A stretch of 64,000 nucleotides of DNA from PALSA-911 sp963839645 (GTDB lineage Bacteria > Pseudomonadota > Alphaproteobacteria > Acetobacterales > Acetobacteraceae): the NCBI GenBank assembly GCA_963839645.1, contig CAWIVZ010000009.1:186001-250000 (forward strand). The letters run 5' to 3'. The notes under the pieces are model-generated. The model worked only from the letters and a program-made list of their open reading frames with translations. It was not told the DNA's origin and made no database searches. A program made the position numbers and the translations under genes. Shown piece by piece: positions 1 to 9,339 of the stretch (position 1 is the stretch's first letter; every line of letters begins with the position of its first letter).

Positions 1-139
1 GCTGGGTGACGATGTCCTCCTTGGTCAGCTCGATGCCGTCACGCACTTTTTGCCGGATCGCCTCGGGGATCTCCGAGCGGAAGAACCGGCGCGCTTCCTC
101 GCGGAAGGCGAGTTCGGCCGGCGTGAAACTCAAATCCAT
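1..139 (-). CDS. Acyl-CoA dehydrogenase family protein, N-terminal fragment
   Basis: Only the first 46 codons lie in the window; the rest runs off the left edge. The start MDLSFTPAELAFREEAR, followed by an acidic helix and IREKV-like text, is the usual N-terminal helix of acyl-CoA dehydrogenases (FTPEEEAFR... pattern), which oxidise acyl-CoA thioesters with FAD. The ATG at 139 has a good ribosome site (GGGGAGAG about 7 nt upstream). The neighbour msrA is on the same strand, 64 bp further upstream in transcription. Substrate cannot be judged from this fragment. Confidence 0.75.
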   Translation of the reverse strand, partial: MDLSFTPAELAFREEARRFFRSEIPEAIRQKVRDGIELTKEDIVTQ

Positions 140-203
140 GGTGCGTCTCTCCCCAAAGCGATGCGTCAAGTTGCACCGGGCATCCGGCCCGGCGCAAGCG
201 GCC

Positions 204-749
204 CTATTCGGCGGCGGCCTTCTTCAGGCGCGAGGCGAAGGTCTTGCGGAATTTCGCCACTTTGGGGCCGACGACGGCCTGGCAGTAGCCGGTGAAGGGG
301 TTGCGGGCGAAGTAGTCGTGATGCTCGGGCTCGGCCGGGTAGAACACCGTCAGGGGCTCCACCTGCGTCACCAGCTTGCCCGGCCACACCTTCTGGTCGG
401 TGACCTCCTGTATGATCGCCTTGGCGCTGGCCGCCTGGGCGTCCGAATGGGTCAGGATGATCGAGCGGTACTGGGTGCCGACATCGTGGCCCTGGCGATC
501 CTTGGTGGTGGGATCGTGGATGGAGAAGAACACCCGCAGCAGATCCTCGTAGGACACTTCCGCCGGGTCGAAATCGATCTGCACCACCTCGGCATGGCCG
601 GTGGTGCCGGAGCAGACCTGCTTGTAGCTGGGATTTTCCGTCTGCCCGGCCGCATAGCCGGACATCACCGCGCGGACGCCGCGCAGATCCTTGTAGACCG
701 CCTCCAGACACCAGAAGCAGCCGCCACCCAAAGTTGCTTTTTCGGTCAT
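204..749 (-). CDS. msrA: Peptide-methionine (S)-S-oxide reductase MsrA
   Basis: The 181-residue protein reduces the S-epimer of methionine sulfoxide in oxidised proteins. It carries the family signature GGCFWC at residues 9-14, with Cys11 as the catalytic nucleophile, followed by YAAGQTENPSY, HAEVVQIDFDP, the VGTQYRS active-site segment and a C-terminal HQDYF-like stretch (HHDYFARNPF). Length matches single-domain MsrA. I chose the ATG at 749 rather than the one at 758 because the GAGGAG ribosome site ends directly at the 758 codon but lies 9 nt before the 749 codon. It is divergent from the copper ATPase gene that follows. Confidence 0.96.
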   Translation of the reverse strand: MTEKATLGGGCFWCLEAVYKDLRGVRAVMSGYAAGQTENPSYKQVCSGTTGHAEVVQIDFDPAEVSYEDLLRVFFSIHDPTTKDRQGHDVGTQYRSIILTHSDAQAASAKAIIQEVTDQKVWPGKLVTQVEPLTVFYPAEPEHHDYFARNPFTGYCQAVVGPKVAKFRKTFASRLKKAAAE

Positions 750-802
750 AAGCGCCATCTCCTCATTATGTTTGGCCCTATGATATGGGCGGACGGGGCC
801 TG

Positions 803-829
803 GAGGCCAGAGTCGTGAGGCCAGAGTCG
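803..829. repeat. Two direct copies of a 13-bp unit upstream of the copper ATPase
   Basis: The unit gaggccagagtcg occurs at 803-815 and again at 817-829, with one base between, ending 2 bp before the ATPase start codon. It occupies the place where a ribosome site should be. It could be a recent duplication or a regulatory sequence; no CueR- or CsoR-type palindrome is visible here. Confidence 0.5.
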
Positions 830-831
830 CC

Positions 832-3006
832 ATGGACATGAACTTGCAGCAGGCCACCGACACGGATCTGGACATCGGCGGCATGACCTGCGCGTCCTGC
901 GTAAACCGCGTCGAGCGAGCGCTGAAACGCGTGCCGGGCGTGGAAGACGCCACGGTGAACCTGACGACCGAGCGCGCCCGTATCCACGGCTCCGCCACGC
1001 AGCAGGCCCTGATCGCCGCCGTGCAAAAAGCCGGCTATGAGGCCACCCTGGCCATCGTGCGCACCGAACCGAAAGCCGCCGACCCTAGGGAACGCTGGCA
1101 CGCTTTGCTGGCAGCCGCCCTGTCGGCGCCGCTGGTGCTGGGAATGCTGGCTTCGATGGCCGGTGCGCATCTGCCGATGTCCTGGGGCTGGGTGCAGTTC
1201 GCCCTGGCGACGCCGGTACAGTTCTGGCTCGGTGCGCGGTTCTATATCTCCGGCTGGAAGGCGGTTCGCGCCGGTGCGGGCAACATGGATCTGCTGGTGG
1301 CGCTGGGCACGTCGGCGGCCTGGGGGCTGTCTATGTGGTCCCTGCTGATGGGGTATGGGCACGAAGGGCTGTATTTCGAATCCTCTGCCCTGATCGTCAC
1401 GTTCGTGCTGCTCGGCAAGTTCCTCGAGGGCCGCGCCAAGGGACAGACCGGCGCCGCCATCCGCGCCCTGATGCGGCTGCGGCCGGAAACGGCGCGGGTG
1501 CGCCGCGACGGCGCGGAGACCGAAATCCCGATCGCGCAGGTGCACGTCGGCGACATCGTGCTGGTCCGCCCCGGCGAGCGTATCCCGGTCGATGGCCGCA
1601 TCATCGAGGGCATCGCCGCGATCGACGCCTCCATGATCACCGGCGAAAGCCTGCCGGTGGAAGCCGCCCCCGGCGCGCGGGTCGCGGCGGGTGCGATCGA
1701 CACCGACGGATTGCTGGCGATCGAGACCACCGCGGTGGGCGCCGAGACCATGCTCGCCCGCATCGTGCGCATGGTGGAGGACGCCCAGGCCACCAAGGCG
1801 CCGATCCAGTTGCTGGTGGACCGGGTCAGCGCCGTGTTCGTGCCGGTGGTGCTGGGCCTGGCCGCGCTGACCTTCTTGGCTTGGTGGGGCTTCGCGGGTG
1901 CGCCGCGTGAGGGCCTGCTGCACGCGGTCTCCGTGCTGGTGATCGCCTGCCCGTGCGCGCTGGGCCTGGCCACGCCCACCGCCATCATGGTGGGCACCGG
2001 CGCGGCGGCGCGGGCGGGCATCCTGATCAAGGACGCGGTGGCGCTGGAGCGGGCGCATGACGTGACGCTGGTCGCGTTCGACAAAACCGGCACGCTGACC
2101 GAGGGCAAGCCGGCGCTGACGGATATCCTGCCGGCGAAGGGCGGCGCCGCCGGATTGTTGCGGCTGGCCGCCAGCCTGCAGGCGGGCAGCGAGCATCCCT
2201 TGGCGGCGGCGGTGCGGACACGTGCCGGCACCGATGGCATCGTGGTTCCGACCGCCGAAGTGTTCCGGGCGCTGGCCGGGCGGGGCGTTACCGGCGAGGT
2301 GGATGGGGCTGGGATTGCGCTGGGCAATCGACGGCTGATGGACGAGAGCGGCATCGACACCGCGCCGTTGCGCGAGCGTGCGTCGGCACTGGAAGCCACC
2401 GGCCACACGATCTCCTGGCTGGGCCGCTTGCAGCCCCCGTCGTTGCTGGGGCTGCTGGCCTTCAGCGACACCGCCAAGCCCGGCGCTGCCCGCGCGGTCG
2501 CGCGCCTGCGTGATCTCGGCGTGAAGACCGCCATGCTGAGTGGCGACAGCGAAGGTGCGGCCCAGGCGGTAGCAAAGGCGCTCGGTATCGACACGGTGCT
2601 GTCCGGTCTGCTGCCCGGCGACAAGGCCGCCGAAATCGCCCGCCTGCATCGGGGCGACGACATCGTGGCCATGGTCGGCGACGGCATCAACGACGCCCCT
2701 GCCCTCGCCGCCGCCGATATCGGCATCGCCATGGGCAACGGCACCGATGTGGCGATGGAAAGCGCCGGCATAACGCTGATGCGCGGCGATCCCGGTTTGG
2801 TTGCGGATGCCATCGACATTTCCCGCCGCACCGCCGCGAAGATCCGCCAGGGGCTGTTCTGGGCGTTTGCCTACAACATACTCGGCATTCCGCTCGCGGC
2901 GGCCGGCTACCTCAGCCCGGTGATCGCCGGCGCCGCGATGGCGCTGAGCAGCGTGAGCGTCGTGAGCAATGCGCTGCTGCTGCGGGGCTGGAAGCCCGGG
3001 CGCTAG
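832..3006 (+). CDS. copA: Heavy-metal-translocating P-type ATPase, Cu(+) export type (CopA-like)
   Basis: The 724-residue inner-membrane pump probably exports Cu(I). Domains in order are one N-terminal heavy-metal-associated domain with GMTCASC at residues 17-23, an early set of membrane helices, the actuator loop with TGES, the metal-binding CPC motif at residues 373-375, the phosphorylation site Asp417 in DKTGT, the SEHP motif of the nucleotide domain, and GDGINDAPAL. The last two helices have YN...G and MALSSVSVVSN, the residues typical of Cu(+) (P1B-1) pumps. The start is uncertain because no good ribosome site precedes 832. No CueR, CsoR or copper chaperone gene is adjacent. Confidence 0.93.
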   Translation: MDMNLQQATDTDLDIGGMTCASCVNRVERALKRVPGVEDATVNLTTERARIHGSATQQALIAAVQKAGYEATLAIVRTEPKAADPRERWHALLAAALSAPLVLGMLASMAGAHLPMSWGWVQFALATPVQFWLGARFYISGWKAVRAGAGNMDLLVALGTSAAWGLSMWSLLMGYGHEGLYFESSALIVTFVLLGKFLEGRAKGQTGAAIRALMRLRPETARVRRDGAETEIPIAQVHVGDIVLVRPGERIPVDGRIIEGIAAIDASMITGESLPVEAAPGARVAAGAIDTDGLLAIETTAVGAETMLARIVRMVEDAQATKAPIQLLVDRVSAVFVPVVLGLAALTFLAWWGFAGAPREGLLHAVSVLVIACPCALGLATPTAIMVGTGAAARAGILIKDAVALERAHDVTLVAFDKTGTLTEGKPALTDILPAKGGAAGLLRLAASLQAGSEHPLAAAVRTRAGTDGIVVPTAEVFRALAGRGVTGEVDGAGIALGNRRLMDESGIDTAPLRERASALEATGHTISWLGRLQPPSLLGLLAFSDTAKPGAARAVARLRDLGVKTAMLSGDSEGAAQAVAKALGIDTVLSGLLPGDKAAEIARLHRGDDIVAMVGDGINDAPALAAADIGIAMGNGTDVAMESAGITLMRGDPGLVADAIDISRRTAAKIRQGLFWAFAYNILGIPLAAAGYLSPVIAGAAMALSSVSVVSNALLLRGWKPGR

Positions 3007-3069
3007 CTCGCCTTGCGGTCAGGGACAGGGGCACTACCATCCGCGCGCCGGATCGAAAGGATGACTCGC

Positions 3070-4248
3070 ATGGCCTCGCTGCGTGACACTTTGCTGCCCG
3101 TTCTGCCCGAGGATGCCGCCGACGCCGCGCTGGCGGGGCGGGTCTGGCGGCCGGAACTGTCCGGCCCGGCGGTGGTGGCCGTGCACGACGGCGAGGTTTT
3201 CGACATCAGCGCGCATTTCCCGACCATGCGCGACCTGTGCGAGGAAGCCGATCCCGCCGCCGCCCTGCGCGCGGCCAACGGCCTGCATCTGGGTAGCCTG
3301 GCCGGTGTGCTGGCCAACACCCCGCGCGCGGCGCGCGATCCGGCGCTGCCCTGGCTGCTGGCGCCGGTGGATCTGCAGGCGGTAAAGGCCGCCGGCGTCA
3401 CTTTCGCGGTGTCGATGATCGAGCGGGTGATCGAGGAGCGCGCCCGGGGCAACCCGGATGCCGCTGCGGCGATCCGGGCCGAGGTGCAGCGGCTGGTGGG
3501 CGATGACCTCGGCAAGCTACGGCCCGGCTCGCCGGAGGCCGCAGCCTTGAAACAGGTGCTGATCGGCCAGGGCGCGTGGAGCCAATATCTGGAAGTGGGC
3601 ATCGGCCCGGATGCCGAGATATTCACCAAATGCCAACCCATGGCCGCGATCGGTACCGGCATGGATGCCGGCATCCACCCCAATTCCACCTGGAACAACC
3701 CGGAGCCGGAAGTGGTGCTGGCGGTCGCCTCTGACGGTCGGATCGTCGGCGCCACGCTGGGCAACGATGTCAACCTGCGCGACGTGGAGGGCCGGTCCGC
3801 GCTGCTGCTGGGCAAGGCCAAGGACAACAACGCCTCCGCCGCGATCGGTCCGTTGCTGCGGTTCTTCGATGCCAAATTCGGCCTCGACGACATTCGCCAG
3901 ACCGTGGTGTCGCTGACGGTGGAGGGCGAGGACAATTTCCGGCTGGAGGGATCGTCCTCCATCGCCCGGATCAGCCGCGATCCCGCGGATTTGGTGGCGC
4001 AGATGCTGAACGCGCATCATCGCTACCCCGATGGCGCCGTGCTGTTCCTCGGCACCATGTTCGCGCCGACGCAGGACCGTGGCGCGCCCGGCCAGGGGTT
4101 TACCCACAAGGTCGGCGACGTCGTCACCGTGGGAGCGCCGAAACTGGGCCGGCTGGTCAACCGGATGGAGCTCACCGATGCATGCGAGCCGTGGGAGTTC
4201 GGCGCCTCCGCGCTGATGCGGAACCTGGCCGGACGCGGCCTGCTTTAG
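3070..4248 (+). CDS. Fumarylacetoacetate hydrolase family protein
   Basis: A 392-residue protein of the FAH superfamily, whose members hydrolyse, hydrate or decarboxylate acyl-pyruvate-like substrates with a divalent metal. Family text includes EVGIGPDAEIFTKCQPM, the metal-ligand region NPEPEVVLAV, GATLGNDVNLRDVEGRSALLLGKAKD and the late FTHKVGDVV segment. It resembles the longer bacterial group rather than catechol-pathway hydratases. The ATG at 3070 has GAAAGG 9 nt upstream; the ATG at 3061 abuts the same site and is less likely. It follows the copper ATPase by 63 bp. The exact substrate is unknown. Confidence 0.87.
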   Translation: MASLRDTLLPVLPEDAADAALAGRVWRPELSGPAVVAVHDGEVFDISAHFPTMRDLCEEADPAAALRAANGLHLGSLAGVLANTPRAARDPALPWLLAPVDLQAVKAAGVTFAVSMIERVIEERARGNPDAAAAIRAEVQRLVGDDLGKLRPGSPEAAALKQVLIGQGAWSQYLEVGIGPDAEIFTKCQPMAAIGTGMDAGIHPNSTWNNPEPEVVLAVASDGRIVGATLGNDVNLRDVEGRSALLLGKAKDNNASAAIGPLLRFFDAKFGLDDIRQTVVSLTVEGEDNFRLEGSSSIARISRDPADLVAQMLNAHHRYPDGAVLFLGTMFAPTQDRGAPGQGFTHKVGDVVTVGAPKLGRLVNRMELTDACEPWEFGASALMRNLAGRGLL

Positions 4249-4260
4249 CCGGGCGCCCTC

Positions 4261-5052
4261 TCAGGGGCCGGGAAACAGCGTGTCCGTCCGCCCGGTCACG
4301 TAATAGGCCAGCAATCCCACCCATTCGTGAAACGCCAGTTCGACCACGTTGAGGTGGCCGGTGAAGGGGCCGAAGGCCGCTATGCTCCGCACCGGCGGTG
4401 TCTTGAAGGCGACCGGCCAGGGCAGCACGTCCCAGCCCACATGGCGAAACACCCCGACCGAGCGCGGCATGTGGTTGGCGGAGGTGATCAGGATCCACGC
4501 CTCGCCCGGCTTCGGCTTGACCAACTGGCGGCTGAATTCGGCGTTCTCGTAGGTGGTGCGCGACCGGTCCTCATAGACCATCCGCTTCTGGTCCACGCCG
4601 AGGTCGGTGAACAGCGCACGCGCCACGTCGGTTTCCTTCAGGCTGCCCGGGACAAGTTCCCCCGAACCACCGGTGAACACCAGCTTCGCCTCCGGATAGC
4701 GCCGGGCCAGCCCGACGAAGGCGGTCATCCGCTCTGCCGCCCAGTTCAGCGAGGGTATGCCACGGTCCTCGGTTCGTTGGGTATCGACCGCGCCGCCCAG
4801 CACGATGATGCCGTCCACATGCGCGGGGGGCGCGATCACCTGGGGAAAGCGGTCCTCCAGCGGCTCGATCATCCAGCGGTCGATCGGCAGCACGGCGATC
4901 AGCACGAAGCCGCCGACGCCGACATACAGGGCGCGCAGGCCCCAGCGGCGCCGGCCGAGCGTGCAGAGCACGGTGCCGGCCACGCAGAGCAGTAGCAGGA
5001 TCTCACTGGGCCGGCCGACCACCTCGAAGATCTTGGCGAGCACGAAGAGCAT
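4261..5052 (-). CDS. YdcF/ElyC (DUF218) family membrane protein
   Basis: The 263-residue protein begins with two hydrophobic segments (about residues 13-32 and 40-58), followed by a DUF218 domain starting near VDGIIVLGGAVD. Later family motifs are LVFTGGSGEL, EDRSRTTYENAEFS and ITSANHMPRSVGVFRH. ElyC and SanA relatives act in envelope maintenance, and YdcF binds S-adenosylmethionine, but no reaction can be assigned here. It runs convergent to the FAH gene, with only 12 bp between their stop codons, and is divergent from the HyuA gene. Confidence 0.9.
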   Translation of the reverse strand: MLFVLAKIFEVVGRPSEILLLLCVAGTVLCTLGRRRWGLRALYVGVGGFVLIAVLPIDRWMIEPLEDRFPQVIAPPAHVDGIIVLGGAVDTQRTEDRGIPSLNWAAERMTAFVGLARRYPEAKLVFTGGSGELVPGSLKETDVARALFTDLGVDQKRMVYEDRSRTTYENAEFSRQLVKPKPGEAWILITSANHMPRSVGVFRHVGWDVLPWPVAFKTPPVRSIAAFGPFTGHLNVVELAFHEWVGLLAYYVTGRTDTLFPGP

Positions 5053-5174
5053 ATGGCAGGTCCATTTATAGCGCTGGGCGGTTCAATCGCCTGCTATTGG
5101 CCGCAGTGCAATGGCTTTCCAAGCCGCGCCGGCCCTGCCTATCGTTTGTTCCATTGAACAGGAAGGGCTGGCGC

Positions 5175-7256
5175 ATGGCTTGGCGGATCGGGATCGACAT
5201 CGGCGGCACGTTCACCGACGTGGCGATGGTGGAGGAAGCCAGCGGTCGCATCGGTGTCGCCAAGGTGCTGACCACGCCGGATGATTTCGGCCGCGGCGTG
5301 ATCGACGGCATCCGCCAGGGTCTGGCGGAGAACGCGATCGCGGCGACCGACGTCGTGTTGCTGTCGCACGCCACGACGGTGGTGACCAACGCGCTGCTGG
5401 AGGGCAAGGGGGCGAAGGCCGGATTCATCACCACGCGCGGTTTTCGCGACATACTGGAACTGCGGCGGTCCTCGCGATCGGATCTGTACGATCTGTTCCA
5501 GGACGGGCCCGCCGTGCTGGTGCCCCGGCGCTGGCGGTTCGAGATCACCGAGCGGATCGACGCGCAGGGCGAGGTTGTAACGCCTTTGGCGGCAGCGGAG
5601 ATCGCGGGGCTGATCGAGGCGATCCGCGACGCGGGGCTGGAGACGGTGGCGGTGTCGTTCCTGTTCTCGTTCCTGAACGACAGCCATGAAAAGGCGCTGG
5701 GCGCGGCCTTGCGTGCGGCATTGCCGGACGTTGGGGTGTTCCTGTCCTGCGAGGTGCTGCCGGAAATCCGCGAGTTCGAGCGCGCCAGCACGACGGCGGT
5801 GTGCGCCTATGTCGGGCCGCTGCTGGCGAGCTATCTCGGCCGGCTCAGCAGCGCCACGGCGGCACTGGGCTTGCCGGAACTGTATGTGATGGGGTCCTCC
5901 GGCGGGGTGTTCGACATCGCCGAAGGGCTGCGGATGCCGGCCATGGCGGTGGAATCCGGCCCGGCGGCGGGGGTGATCGCGGCGGCATTGGCCGGACGGC
6001 AGTTGGGGCTGCCCAACCTGATCTCGTTCGACATGGGCGGCACCACCGCGAAGGCCAGCGTGATCGCCGGCGGCGAGGTGGCGGTGACGGCGGAATACGA
6101 GGTCGGCGGCACCGGCGGCAGCGGCAGCCGCTGGATGCACGGCACCGGACATCCGATCCGGGTGCCGGTGATCGACCTGGCGGAGGTCAGCGCCGGGGGC
6201 GGATCGATCGCCTGGGTCGATCCCGGCGGATCGCTGAAGGTGGGTCCGCACAGCGCCGGCGCGGCGCCGGGGCCGGCGGCGTATGGGCGCGGCGGCACGC
6301 GTCCGACGGTGACGGATGCCAATGTGGTGCTGGGCTATCTGGACCGAGGCGCGCTGCTGGGGGGCGCGTTGAAGGTGGATCTGGCCGGTGCGGAACGGGC
6401 AATCGCCATGGGGGTCGCGGAGCCGCTCGGGCTGAGCGTGGCGGATGCGGCCTGGCGGATCATCGAGATCGTCAACGCCAACATGGCCGAGGCTTTGCGG
6501 ATCGTGTCGATCGAGCGGGGCTACGATCCGCGCGAGTTCAGCCTGATCGCCTTCGGCGGAGCCGGGCCGGTGCACGCGGCGGCGCTGGCGGACGAACTGG
6601 CGATCCCCGAGGTGATCGTGCCGCCGGCGCCGGGGGCGTTTTCCGCGCTCGGGCTGGTGGCGACCGATCTGAAGCGGGACTATTCGCGCACGCTGTATGC
6701 CGATCTGGGCGGGATCGATCCGGCACGGGTGGCCGGCGTGATCTCCGCGATGGAGGCCGAGGGCAGCGCGATGCTGGATGCCGCCCGCGTGCCGGCGGAG
6801 CGGCGCGGGCTGCTGCGGCTGGCGGATGTGCGCTACCGCCGCCAGGCCTATGAGCTGACCCTGCCGCTGGCGGACGGGAAGGTTACGCGCGAGAGCCTGG
6901 ATGCGCTGGCGACGGCGTTTCATGCCAAGCACGAGCAGACCTACGGGCATGCGAACCGGGCCGAAGCGGTGCAACTGGTCAATCTGCGGCTGACCGCGCT
7001 CGGGCGACTGCCGGGTCTGACCCTGGCGCAGCGCGCCGATTCAGCATCCGCCCGGGTTCGACGGCGCGACATCTGGTTCGCGTCCACTGGGTTCATGACC
7101 TGCGACGTGCATTGGCGCGATGGGCTGGTGCCCGGCACGATGATCGCCGGGCCGGCGATCATCGAGGCGATGGACAGCACCACGGTTCTGCCGCCAGGCT
7201 GGGACGCGAGCATCGATCCCCTCGGCTATATCCGCATGAAGAGGACCGCAGCATGA
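5175..7256 (+). CDS. Hydantoinase/oxoprolinase family protein, A subunit
   Basis: The 693-residue protein is the ATP-binding subunit of a hydantoinase / 5-oxoprolinase / acetophenone-carboxylase type enzyme. These cleave or carboxylate substrates in an ATP-dependent way together with a B subunit. Visible motifs are GIDIGGTFTDV near the N-terminus, the second nucleotide motif SFDMGGTTAKAS, VTDANVVLGYL, and FGGAGPVHAAALADEL in the C-terminal half. The ATG at 5175 has GGAAGGG about 7 nt upstream; an in-frame ATG further upstream (5097) lacks family sequence. It overlaps the B subunit gene by 4 nt (ATGA), so the two are translationally coupled. Confidence 0.92.
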   Translation: MAWRIGIDIGGTFTDVAMVEEASGRIGVAKVLTTPDDFGRGVIDGIRQGLAENAIAATDVVLLSHATTVVTNALLEGKGAKAGFITTRGFRDILELRRSSRSDLYDLFQDGPAVLVPRRWRFEITERIDAQGEVVTPLAAAEIAGLIEAIRDAGLETVAVSFLFSFLNDSHEKALGAALRAALPDVGVFLSCEVLPEIREFERASTTAVCAYVGPLLASYLGRLSSATAALGLPELYVMGSSGGVFDIAEGLRMPAMAVESGPAAGVIAAALAGRQLGLPNLISFDMGGTTAKASVIAGGEVAVTAEYEVGGTGGSGSRWMHGTGHPIRVPVIDLAEVSAGGGSIAWVDPGGSLKVGPHSAGAAPGPAAYGRGGTRPTVTDANVVLGYLDRGALLGGALKVDLAGAERAIAMGVAEPLGLSVADAAWRIIEIVNANMAEALRIVSIERGYDPREFSLIAFGGAGPVHAAALADELAIPEVIVPPAPGAFSALGLVATDLKRDYSRTLYADLGGIDPARVAGVISAMEAEGSAMLDAARVPAERRGLLRLADVRYRRQAYELTLPLADGKVTRESLDALATAFHAKHEQTYGHANRAEAVQLVNLRLTALGRLPGLTLAQRADSASARVRRRDIWFASTGFMTCDVHWRDGLVPGTMIAGPAIIEAMDSTTVLPPGWDASIDPLGYIRMKRTAA

Positions 7257-8976
7257 ACGACGCAGTCGCCCAGCCCCCAGCGGCCCGCAGGCTGCGCAGC
7301 GACCCCGCCCGGTTCGAGGTGGTGAAGAACGCGCTGACCTCGGCGGCCGAGGAAATGAAGATCGTGCTGGCGAAGACCGCCTATTCGCCGCTGCTGAAGG
7401 TGGCCGGGGATTATTCCTGCGGCATCTTCGATATCGACGGCAACATGGTGGCGCAGGGGCCGGATCTGCCGATCCATCTGGGTTCGATGCCGGATGCGGT
7501 GCGGGCGGTGGTGCGGGCATTTCCCGATGCGGCGCCGGGGGATGTGTTCATCCATAACGATCCCTACCAGGGCGGATCGCATCTGCCGGACGTGAACGTG
7601 GTGGCGCCGGCATTCCTGGACGGCCGGTTGCTGGGCTTTGGTTGCGTGCGGGCGCATTGGCCGGATATCGGCAGCGCCACGCCGGGCAGCTATGGCGCGG
7701 TGACGGAGATCTATGGCGAGGGGCTGCGTCTGCCGCCGGTGCGGCTGTATCGCGACGGCAAGCCCGATCCGGCGATCGAGGCGATCATCTTCGCCAATGT
7801 CCGCACGCCCACCGAACGACTAGGCGATCTGCGGGCGCAGGTGGCGGCGAACTGGCGGGCGGAGGCGCGTCTGCAGGCGCTGGCGCGCGAAATACGGCAC
7901 CGACACGCTGCTGGGGATCATGCAGGAGGTGCTGGATTATTCCGAGACGATGATGCGCGCGGCACTCAGCGCGCTGCCGGACGGCGAGGCGGAGTTCGAA
8001 GACATCTTCGACGGCGATGGCGTGATCGCCCAGGGGGCAACCGAGGATGAAACCTTCCGGGTGAAGGTGAAGATCACCAAGCGCGGCGATAGCATCATCG
8101 CCGATTTCGCCGGGTCCGATCCGCAGGTGGCGGGGCCGATGAACGCTCCGCTGACGGTGACGGCGTCGGGCGTGTTCTGCGCGCTGAAGATGATCGTCGA
8201 TCCGCAGAGCCTGATCCCGCCGAATTCCGGCTGCTGGCGGCCGGTGACGGTGACGGCGACGCCCGGTTCCGTGGTGCATGCGCAGCTGCCGGCGCCGGTT
8301 GTCTATGCCAACCACGAGATGTCGCATCGCGTGGCCGACATGGTGATGGCGGCGATGCACCGGATCACGCCGCGCACGGTGATGGCGGGGTCGCAGGGCA
8401 CATCCTGCGTGATGACCTTCGGCGGCACGGACTATCGCAGCGGCGAACGTTACGTCAGCTACGAATTGGTGAAGGGCGGCTTCGGGGCGCGGCCGGTGAA
8501 GGACGGCATCAACGCGGTGGCGTCCACCGTGTCCAACATGATGAACACGCCGATCGAGATCATCGAAATGAGCTTTCCCCTGCGGGTGGAGGAATACTCC
8601 GTCATTCCCGACAGCGGCGGGGCGGGCACCTGGCGCGGCGGGCTGGGCGTGCGGCGGGTGTGGCGGGTTCTGGCGAAGGATGCCCATGCCGCGGTGTGCT
8701 GCGAGCGCACGGTAACGCCGCCGTTCGGCCTGGAAGGCGGGCTGGCCGGGGCGCCGGCAAAGATCTTGCTGGAGCAGCCGGACGGCACAAGCCGGGCACT
8801 GACCAGCAAGGGTGGGTTTACCGCGCCGGCGGGTTCGCGGGTGATCCTGGATGCCCCCGGCTCCGGCGGGTTCGGCCCACCGCGCGGCGCGCGATCCGGC
8901 GCGGCTTTCCGAGGACATGATTGACGGTTACGTTACCCCGGCGGCGGCCCTGCGCGACTATGGGTTCGTGCCGTAA
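7253..8976 (+). pseudogene. Hydantoinase B/oxoprolinase family protein, two +1 frameshifts
   Basis: This is the partner of the upstream A subunit. Conserved text includes HNDPYQGGSHLPDV, a FANVRTP block and, late, SVIPDSGGAGTWRGG. Translation leaves frame at the AAA run at 7890-7892: removing one A restores REYGTDTLLGIMQEVLDYSE. It shifts again in the GC run near 8883-8893: removing one base yields RDPARLSEDMIDGYVTP and an ALRDYGFVP ending with a stop at 8976. Without correction the protein breaks at residue 213. With both corrections it is 573 residues, the usual length. I judge consensus error more likely than gene decay, since all other sequence is intact. Confidence 0.88.
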
Positions 8977-9022
8977 TTAGAGCAGCCGCCCCACGCCGAA
9001 TAATCACAAAGAAGGAAACGAC

Positions 9023-9268
9023 ATGGCTCCAGAACCGGTTATCGCCCAGAAATCCCCGATCAAGACGGCGGTGGAGGCGGGCAAATCCTATTGGTGGTGC
9101 ACCTGCGGCAAATCCTCCAAACAGCCGCTGTGCGACGGAACGCACAAGGCTGCCGGAGAATTCAAGCCGATGGAATACAAGGCCGAGAAGGACGGCGACG
9201 TGTGGTTCTGCGGCTGCAAGCACACGAGCAAGGCACCGATGTGCGACGGAACGCATAAGGGCCTGTAA
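9023..9268 (+). CDS. CDGSH iron-sulfur domain protein, two tandem motifs
   Basis: An 81-residue soluble protein with two zinc-finger-like CDGSH motifs: CTCGKSSKQPLCDGTH and CGCKHTSKAPMCDGTH. Each has the Cys-Cys-Cys-His set that binds a [2Fe-2S] cluster, so one chain can hold two clusters. The arrangement is like the double-motif (MiNT / CISD3-like) class. It has a strong ribosome site (GAAGGAAACGAC before the ATG). Roles in electron or cluster transfer are known for the family, but its partner here is unknown. It stands between the HyuB-type gene and an enolase-superfamily gene on the same strand. Confidence 0.93.
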   Translation: MAPEPVIAQKSPIKTAVEAGKSYWWCTCGKSSKQPLCDGTHKAAGEFKPMEYKAEKDGDVWFCGCKHTSKAPMCDGTHKGL

Positions 9269-9339
9269 ACCGACCCGGATACAGGGACGGAAAATACAAT
9301 GCCGGGCATGATTGCCCGGCATTTTCGGGAGGGACGGAC

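Noticed and set aside
778..2649. Long antisense reading frame opposite the copper ATPase
   Set aside because: Composition is that of a high-GC shadow frame (Gln/Arg/His rich), without domains, and the sense gene is certain.
7889..7893. Programmed +1 frameshifting as an explanation of the broken genes
   Set aside because: No shared slippery sequence, no stop codon at the shift sites, and unrelated gene families are affected.
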